DNA of 13,500 nucleotides. Source: Glandiceps talaboti. Lineage: Eukaryota > Hemichordata > Enteropneusta > Spengelidae. The stretch is taken from assembly GCF_964340395.1 (NCBI RefSeq), contig NC_135558.1, forward strand, positions 21,676,871-21,690,370, written 5' to 3'. Within the stretch, counting starts at the first letter, position 1, and each line of letters starts with the position of its first letter. This document shows positions 8,361-13,500 of the stretch, piece after piece. The translations under genes and the position numbers were made by a program. The notes under the pieces are model-generated. The model made no database searches and was not told where the DNA came from. It worked only from the letters and a program-made list of their open reading frames with translations.

Positions 8361-8384
8361 CAAAACAGATTATTGTCTGTTTTG
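8361..8384. other. Perfect 9-bp inverted repeat with 6-nt loop
   Basis: CAAAACAGA at 8361-8369 pairs with TCTGTTTTG at 8376-8384 around TTATTG. There is no T-run or other context that would identify it as a known RNA element. A stem of this size is expected about once in a window this long by chance. Confidence 0.4.
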
Positions 8385-8740
8385 GCTGACATGGCAGTCA
8401 TTGTATATGTTTCAGAACTCAACTCATGGTCATATCATAATGATTTGAAAGTACATTTTTATTCATTCTAAAAGCTCTCCATAATGATAAGTGAAAGCTG
8501 ATGACATAAATGATAAAAGAATATTTTTGAAAGATAATGTCACATGTCTAGACCTGTTTTGTCTTTGATACACTATTTACTCAAAGCCATACACTATTAG
8601 TGTCTATTGTTTCTGATTTCATTGTTGATAGCTTTGTTTGTTTATCTCTCAGACCATAAAACTGACTTTGTCAGCTATTAAAACAGACTCATTATGCAAA
8701 TAATCCATTGTCATTGTTATTTTTGTTTGTTTATCTTCAG

Positions 8741-8990
8741 GGATTTGTCAGCTGCTAAACAGAGTCGTCCTGTTGATGATGTGGATGATGATGAAAGCTA
8801 TACTGATGAAACTGTGGAAGAAGTTAGCAATTCTGTCCATGCTAGTCATGGTGGAGGACGTAGGAAAGATGAGGTGGTGACAGAAATCCATTGTTTAGAG
8901 AATACATTGTCAAAACGTAGAGCTGAACTCAGGGAAGCTGATAGGTTGCTGTATGAATGTAAATCAGATTTAAATGAGGCAAGAGAGAAG
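8741..8990 (+). CDS. CNTRL: Centriolin exon with the conserved TLSKRRAELREADRLL core
   Basis: The acceptor is TTTATCTTCAG at 8740; the donor is GAGAAG|GTAATG at 8991. The first G completes the arginine split from the 4532 donor. The first part is a linker with an acidic run (DDVDDDESYTDETVEE) and a glycine/arginine patch (GGGRRKDE). The second part, from VTEIHCLENTLSKRRAELRE to ADRLLYECKSDLNEAREK, matches the vertebrate centriolin segment around LSKRRAELREADRLLAEAE very closely as I remember it. This is the strongest basis for naming the gene. The core is a continuous heptad coiled coil that goes on into the next exon. The open frame extends left of 8741 and right of 8990, but those parts are intron: the splice sites and homology both end at the stated borders. 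Confidence 0.95.
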
Positions 8991-10180
8991 GTAATGATCA
9001 CACACTGGGACATGCACACATATTCAAAATTTGTTTCCTCCAATCACATTTCTTGTTTTGTAGGCTCTTATGTCTATTTGTCAATCCAGTTTAGTATTAT
9101 TTATTTATTTATTATTACTTGAGATAGTATTATCAACACTACTTGAGTATAAAAACTCTTTGGGGAAAGCCTTGGAAACTGAATGGACTTTGAATACAAT
9201 ATAAGTGTCTGACCCTTGCTGCCTGATACAATCATACTTTCTGGTACAATATAAGTGTCTGACCCTTGCTGCCTGATACAATCATACTTTCTGGTACAAT
9301 ATAAGTGTCTGACCCTTGCTGCCTGATACAATCATATATTCTGGTACAATATAAGTGTCTGACCCTTGCTGCCTGATACAATCATATATTCTGGTACAAT
9401 ATAAGTGTCTGACCCTTGCTGCCTGATACAATCATATATTCTGGTACAATATAAGTGTATGACCCTTGCTGCCTGATACAATCATACTTTCTGGTACAAT
9501 ATAAGTGTATGACCCTTGCTGCCTGATACAATCATACTTTCTGGTGCAATATAAGTGTATGACCCTTGCTGCCTGATACAATCATACATTCTGGTAGAAT
9601 ATAAGTGTCTGAGATTTGCTGCCTGATACAATCATACTTTCTGGCACAATATAAGTGTCTGACCCTTGCTGCCTGATACAATCATACATTCTGGTAGAAT
9701 ATAAGTGTCTGAGATTTGCTGCCTGATACAATCATACTTTCTGGCACAATATAAGTGTCTGACCCTTGCTGCCTGATACAATCATACATTCTGGTAGAAT
9801 ATAAGTGTCTGAGATTTGCTGCCTGATACAATCATACATTCTGGTACAATATAAGTGTCTGACCCTTGCTGCCTGATACAATCATACATTCTGGTAGAAT
9901 ATAAGTGTCTGAGATTTGCTGCCTGATACAATCATACTTTCTGGTAGAATATAAGTGTCTGACCCTTGCCGCCTGATACAATCATACATTCTGGTAGAAT
10001 ATAAGTGTCTGAGATTTGCTGCCTGATACAATCATATATTCTGGTACAATATAAGTGTCTGAGATTTGCTGCCTGATACAATCATATATTCTGGCACAAT
10101 AGATCCAATAGCTATGACATGTTTTATGTGTGAGTGTTTTCATTATGTGTCAACTTTTACTACTACAAATTATTTTTCAG
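8991..10180 (+). other. Intron, 1190 bp, about three quarters of it a 50-bp array
   Basis: It has a GTAATG donor and an ATTATTTTTCAG acceptor. The 50-bp minisatellite ends only about 80 bp before the acceptor, so the branch point must lie in the short unique stretch 10102-10170. The remainder (8991-9194) is AT-rich with a TTTATTTATTTATTATT run near 9099. Confidence 0.88.
9195..10101. repeat. 50-bp minisatellite, 18 units, with A-B dimer organisation in its right half
   Basis: Every unit is exactly 50 bp: TACAATATAAGTGTCTGACC, CTTGCTGCCTGATACAATCA, TACTTTCTGG. Type A has GACCCTTGCT; type B has GAGATTTGCT. Units 1-8 (to 9594) are all A, with GTGTAT replacing GTGTCT in units 6-8. From unit 9 (9595) the order is B A B A B A B A B B. 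B units are introduced by TAGAAT instead of TACAAT (except the last), while A units follow CACAAT or TACAAT (TAGAAT once). The array stops abruptly with a partial unit at 10095-10101. The absence of any indel over 900 bp is notable. Confidence 0.97.
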
Positions 10181-10437
10181 GCAAGAGAGACCATCTCAAG
10201 GTATGATGATGCTGTTGGAAAATTAACCATCACTCAACAAGATGCTGAGGAGATTGAGAAACGAGCTCAGGATACAGCGGAGCACCTTGTCAGAGCAGAA
10301 GAAGAACTTGGTAATTTGAAGGCAGAAGCCAAAGAGTTAGAACAACTGAAACTAAAGAGAGAAGATGAGATCAGAGAGATTAATAGGATTTTAATGACTA
10401 GAGATGCTGATCAGAGGAGTCACCACACTTCAGCTGG
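10181..10437 (+). CDS. CNTRL: Centriolin exon, conserved coiled coil
   Basis: The acceptor is TATTTTTCAG at 10180; the donor is GCTGG|GTAGGT at 10438, leaving two bases (GG) completed by G12688 to glycine. It reads ARETISRYDDAVGKLTITQQ, DAEEIEKRAQDTAEHLVRAE, EELGNLKAEAKELEQLKLKR, EDEIREINRILMTRDADQRS and HHTSA. This aligns by eye with the vertebrate centriolin run ESDAEELERRAQETAVNLVK and its continuation (LQADAKDLEQHKIKQEE, then LKEINKIVAAKDSD, from memory), without gaps over about 60 residues. Regular a/d hydrophobic spacing marks it as coiled coil. This exon and the next total 315 nt, so skipping both would preserve frame. An open frame begins upstream at 10130, but that part is intron. 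Confidence 0.95.
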
Positions 10438-10859
10438 GTAGGTCAAGTTTACATAAATTATTGTATGCATGGTATTACCAGCTAAGGGAAAGACACTAAT
10501 GTTCTAGAGTAGGACAATAGTATGGTCACATGATGGGGAAAGCCTTTGTACTGTTGTGTTGGCAAAGAATACTTATCAACTATGCAATAATTGTTACGTA
10601 TTTGATATACTGTCCACATACTCAATAATACGTATAAAGTTTTCAAATCATTCTCTATTGTACAATCAAGTGTTAAAGTAATTGTTTCCAACAATAAATT
10701 GAAGCCAACTTATATGCAATGAAGATAATTCACAAGACAGTCTCATTTGATGAATAGTATTGTTAAAGTATATGTATCTGACTAATGTTCTTTACATTAG
10801 TTGTAGTCATTCACATCCGTACATACATACATACATACATACATACATACATACATACA

Positions 10860-10893
<34 letters not shown>

Positions 10894-11055
10894 CATACAT
10901 CCATATATACATACATACATACATATATACATACATACATACATACATACATACATACAAAGGTACGTACGTACATACATACATACATCCATATATACGT
11001 ACGTACGTACGTACGTACGTACGTACATACATACATACATACATACATACATACA

Positions 11056-11087
<32 letters not shown>

Positions 11088-12687
11088 GTCTTAACTATAA
11101 TACTTCCCATGTTTGTTGTGTTATTTTATGTTGTAATTATTGTCTACACAATGCTTTATTCTTTGTTTACCATTATTTTCTCCTGTCGTGGCAATGGTAA
11201 CATTGTGAAAGTGGTTGGCGTCTCAGGTAGTTTGTACTGTAACACTATCACACCCCTCATCATGCAAAAATGATCCTTATAGGTGGCTTTCCACTTCATT
11301 ATGTTGAAAGTTACACAGAATGTAGTAACATACCATCGTCACAAACCACGAAATAACAGCTCTGGTTTGCAAGAATGTAGCATACAAAAACTGCAATAAA
11401 TCTGTATCCAGCGTTTAAGATCATTTTTGTGTGTTAAAATAATCTACAGGTCTGTACTGGCATAGAATGATAGAGGGTTGATATAGTCAAAATAAACAAG
11501 ATAAAAATTGAGATTAAGAATTAAAACTTTAAAATTTAGTACTTTAATGTATTGTTATTATTGAAGATTCAAAATGTTTTTGTACAGATATACTGTTGTT
11601 ATAATTTAAATGCAACTAATTCTTGTTAAAAACCAGTAAACATTGAAATCACAGTATAGTGAATTATTCACCATCAGTCTACTGTAGGATTATAATGTAC
11701 AGTCTCATGTAGTAACAGTCAGAACTGTATAAAATGTTAAAAGAGATTACTGTTGTAATCATAATAACGTGTTGGTCTATAACTCCTACCGTAGGCTATC
11801 AAATAAAAAGAAACCAAATAGTGATTAATATTTGCTAGTGTAACCCCTACCATCCATTTCTAGTCCTATTTCTCTTTGTTATATTGTTTTTTGTAATTTG
11901 TATACTAAATCAAACTAGAAATTACAGTTGTGAATGTCATTTTGATCTGTTACCCCCTACCACCAAATCAAGTAGAATATGTTATGATAGGAAATAATAG
12001 TAACATACCAAATATAGAAAGAATCAGGGTATAACAGCTTGAGTATACAACAGTTTGCCAGTGCAGCCCTACATATCATTCTAATATTGTTGCTTTGTTT
12101 GCTTGTGTGTATGTTGTGTCTGTTGTTTCACTCTGTTTATCCACTTTCCTCCATCATTATAAGCTACTTCTTGTCATTGTCATTGTCAATGTCTATACAA
12201 TACCACCGTATTGTATTTAAATAATGCTGAGATTTGAGAGGGTTCTGCGTGTCAAATGTTTGGTATTACTACGCTACCAAGTTCCTTCATTTACATTGGT
12301 TGTTGGGAACTGTGTCTTCTACTAAGATGTATGATATTGAGCTGAGTCCATTACTGTATACATATAATGAATTGAACTTTTCATGTGACATAAAAGCTGA
12401 ACTGCTATAACAGAGTGCATGTGAGGATGTACCAGACTAATCAAGGTCTTACTACAATTTTTACTGCCATGCAAAACATGTTTGTTTTGGGTTGTTATTT
12501 TCTGTCTATCTCCACTGGTGTTCATTACTGCATTCAATGTTGTAGCACTCATACTTTACTTGGTGGGGGTTTGATTGGTAAACTCTGGTGCAGTGGTATG
12601 GTTGACCAGTGTGCATGCGGTTAATACTGTCTAATAATAAAGGTGTACTTCATATTACTATATATACCTATAACATTTGTATTACAG
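10438..12687 (+). other. Intron, 2250 bp, with a tetranucleotide microsatellite
   Basis: It has a GTAGGT donor and an ATTTGTATTACAG acceptor. The ACAT microsatellite occupies about 10818-11083. The unique remainder (10438-10817 and 11084-12687) is AT-rich. It contains a few scattered CCCCTACCA-like words (near 11846 and 11953) and an AATAAA near 12637, but no supported exon, RNA gene or mobile element. Short open stretches at 12039-12224 and 12415-12624 have no splice borders or recognisable protein. Confidence 0.85.
10818..11083. repeat. (ACAT)n microsatellite with ACGT-type block, about 266 bp
   Basis: Long runs of ACAT/ATAC are interrupted by CCATATATAC at three places and by an AAGG at about 10960. 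A central run of self-complementary GTAC/ACGT units occupies about 10997-11025, with shorter GTACGTAC at about 10964. Because no stop codon can form from ACAT or ATGT units, long apparent reading frames (Thr-Tyr-Ile-His or Met-Tyr-Val-Cys repeats) cross it on both strands. They are not genes. Confidence 0.97.
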
Positions 12688-12745
12688 GCTGGAGAGGCTA
12701 CAAACCGACCTAGCCATGGGTGAAGATAGAGATTCAAGACAAAAG
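12688..12745 (+). CDS. CNTRL: Centriolin exon, short coiled-coil exon
   Basis: The acceptor is TTGTATTACAG at 12687; the donor is CAAAAG|GTAACA at 12746. The first G completes a glycine with the previous exon, then LERLQTDLAMGEDRDSRQK follows and the exon ends in phase 0. The segment corresponds to the vertebrate stretch around EELQKLQKDIEMAERNEDHH (from memory), which directly follows the region encoded by the previous exon, so order and spacing agree. At 58 nt it is the shortest of the confident exons. The following exon lies beyond the window. The reading frame stays open to 12859 past the donor, giving a non-homologous tail that is most simply intron. Confidence 0.9.
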
Positions 12746-13500
12746 GTAACAATTGAAAACAATAAACTCTTGTTGTACAGAACTTTGTCAGAGCTTTGTA
12801 GAGTTGTATGGTGCAGGTTGGTGGTTTGTGCTGCAAAAAGATTTTATTTCCCTCCTTAAAGCTTCCTTTCACATCATTAAAGCTTCCATTCCCATCATTA
12901 AAACGTCCATTCCCATCATTAAAGCTTCCATTCCCATCATTAAAGCTTCCTTTCACATCATTAAAGCATCCATTCCCATCATTAAAGCTTCCATTCCCAT
13001 CATTAAAGCTTCCTTTCACATCATTAAAGCTTCCATTCCCATCATTAAAACGTCCATTCCCATCATTAAAGCTTCCATTCCCATCATTAAAACGTCCATT
13101 CCCATCATTAAAGCTTCCATTCCCATCATTAAAGCTTCCTTTCACATCATTAAAGCATCCATTCCCATCATTAAAGCTTCCATTTCCATCATTAAAGCAT
13201 CCATTCCCATCATTAAAGCTTCCATTCCCATCATTAAAACGTCCATTCCCATCATTAAAGCGTCCATTCCCATCATTAAAGCTTCCATTCCCATCATTAA
13301 AGCATCCATTCCCATCATTAAAGCATCCATTCCCATCATTAAAGCATCCATTCCCATCATTAAAGCTTCCATTCCCATCATTAAAGCATCCATTCCCATC
13401 ATTAAAACGTCCATTCACATCATTAAAACGTCCATTCACATCATTAAAGCATCCATTCCCATCATTAAAGCTTCCATTCCCATCATTAAAGCATCCATTC
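12746..13500 (+). other. Start of an intron, continuing past the window
   Basis: The GTAACA donor is followed by about 110 bp of unique sequence, then the 21-bp array to the window edge. No acceptor or next exon is present. Confidence 0.85.
12855..13500. repeat. 21-bp minisatellite, about 31 units, truncated by the window end
   Basis: The unit is ATTAAAGCTTCCATTCCCAT plus C. Variation is concentrated at one site: AAAGCTTCC, AAAGCATCC, AAAACGTCC and once AAAGCGTCC. A linked second variant has TTTCACATC in place of ATTCCCATC. Units carrying AAGCTTCC plus TTTCACATC occur at about 12855, 12939, 13002 and 13128. CACATC also follows ACGTCC in two adjacent units near 13415 and 13436. The period is divisible by three, so the minus strand shows a long open frame of FNDGNG(S/C/R) heptapeptides (12621-13439), and a second frame reads MGM(D/E)(A/V)LM. 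Neither has a start context or non-repeat domain that would make it a gene. Confidence 0.97.

Larger units (their letters stand above)
4533..8740 (+). other. Large intron, 4208 bp, carrying three separate minisatellites
   Basis: It has a GTATCC donor and a TGTTTATCTTCAG acceptor. From left to right it holds unique AT-rich sequence (4533-5078) and a 2-kb 29-bp array (5079-7094). Then come unique sequence (7095-7390), a C-rich 35-bp array (7401-7535), a 62-bp array (7689-7996) and unique sequence (7997-8740). No exon, transposon gene or RNA gene was recognised in the unique parts. Confidence 0.85.
738..12745 (+). other. CNTRL: Centriolin gene (CNTRL), internal part, 8 clear exons plus one tentative
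   Basis: The gene spans the window on the + strand and is incomplete at both ends. In vertebrates centriolin is a large, mostly coiled-coil protein with N-terminal leucine-rich repeats. It sits at the subdistal appendages of the mother centriole and at the midbody, where it helps recruit exocyst and SNARE components for abscission. What is seen here: exons at 864-(1009 or 1246), 1750-1906, 2401-2909, 3349-3471, 4339-4532, 8741-8990, 10181-10437 and 12688-12745, all with AG/GT borders and matching phases. The spliced product runs from a short helical segment, through a proline/tyrosine-rich and Pro/Ala/Gln-rich linker, into a long charged coiled coil. Orthology is inferred from remembered similarity to the vertebrate protein in the last three exons. 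The upstream exons are assigned by continuity of frame. Leucine-rich repeat exons, promoter and polyadenylation site must lie outside the window. Confidence 0.88.

Noticed and set aside
9101-9331. Minus-strand open frame entering the 50-bp array
   Set aside because: The frame repeats the array's sequence (a 50-bp period changes frame each unit) and has no protein-like features.
10797-11273. Several long open frames on both strands (Thr-Tyr-Ile-His and Met-Tyr-Val-Cys repeats)
   Set aside because: The ACAT/ATGT tetranucleotide cannot form stop codons, so all frames stay open. These are low-complexity artefacts.
11784-11960. Possible dispersed repeat based on CTCCTACC / CCCCTACCA words
   Set aside because: Only 8-9 bp are shared, the spacing is irregular and the flanks do not align. 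It may be chance.
12415-12624. Possible extra exon before 12688
   Set aside because: The exons at 10437 and 12688 join in phase and match consecutive centriolin sequence, leaving no missing segment.
12621-13439. Minus-strand open frame of 272 codons made of FNDGNG(S/C/R) heptapeptides
   Set aside because: It is a by-product of a 21-bp repeat (divisible by three). A second frame of the same strand is also open, there is no non-repeat domain, and it lies antisense in a centriolin intron.

Overview
The window lies inside one protein-coding gene of an animal nuclear genome. The sequence is AT-rich, with GT-AG introns, short coding exons and large tandem repeats. The gene is on the + strand and is the orthologue of centriolin (CNTRL, also CEP110), a coiled-coil protein of the mother centriole and midbody. 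The recognition rests on exons 8741-8990, 10181-10437 and 12688-12745. Spliced together, they reproduce the vertebrate centriolin segment around TLSKRRAELREADRLL, followed by the DAEE(I/L)E(K/R)RAQ(D/E)TA and KDLEQ-like heptads (compared from memory, not by search). The species cannot be named. The base composition and repeat load suggest a non-vertebrate animal, probably marine, but that is a guess.

Layout: intron or upstream sequence (1-737); a tentative exon (about 738-823); an exon from 864 that runs into a 36-bp minisatellite (about 984-1685); exons at 1750-1906, 2401-2909, 3349-3471 and 4339-4532; a 4.2-kb intron (4533-8740); exons at 8741-8990 and 10181-10437; a 2.25-kb intron; exon 12688-12745; then an intron running off the right edge. 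From 1750 onward every exon joins the next in frame (carried bases 0-1, 1-0, 0-0, 0-2, 2-0, 0-2, 2-0), which independently supports the model. About 1.7 kb of coding sequence is visible, roughly 565 residues from the middle of the protein. The N-terminal leucine-rich repeats and the C-terminus lie outside the window.

The most striking property is not a second gene but the introns. Most carry their own minisatellite, with unrelated sequence and period: 36 bp, 34 bp, 29 bp (about 2 kb), 35 bp, 62 bp, 50 bp, a 4-bp microsatellite, and a 21-bp array that continues past the window end. Together these fill more than a third of the window. Several have higher-order organisation, and several repeat a recognisable motif: splice donor, POU octamer, MiT/TFE-type E-box, G-quadruplex or ATTAAA. 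The 36-bp array is the most intriguing, because it is in frame with the preceding exon and most units carry a splice-donor-like GTAGG in the right phase.

No RNA gene, transposon with coding capacity, CRISPR array or second protein gene could be supported. Open frames inside the repeats are by-products of periods divisible by three, or of the 4-bp repeat lacking stop codons.
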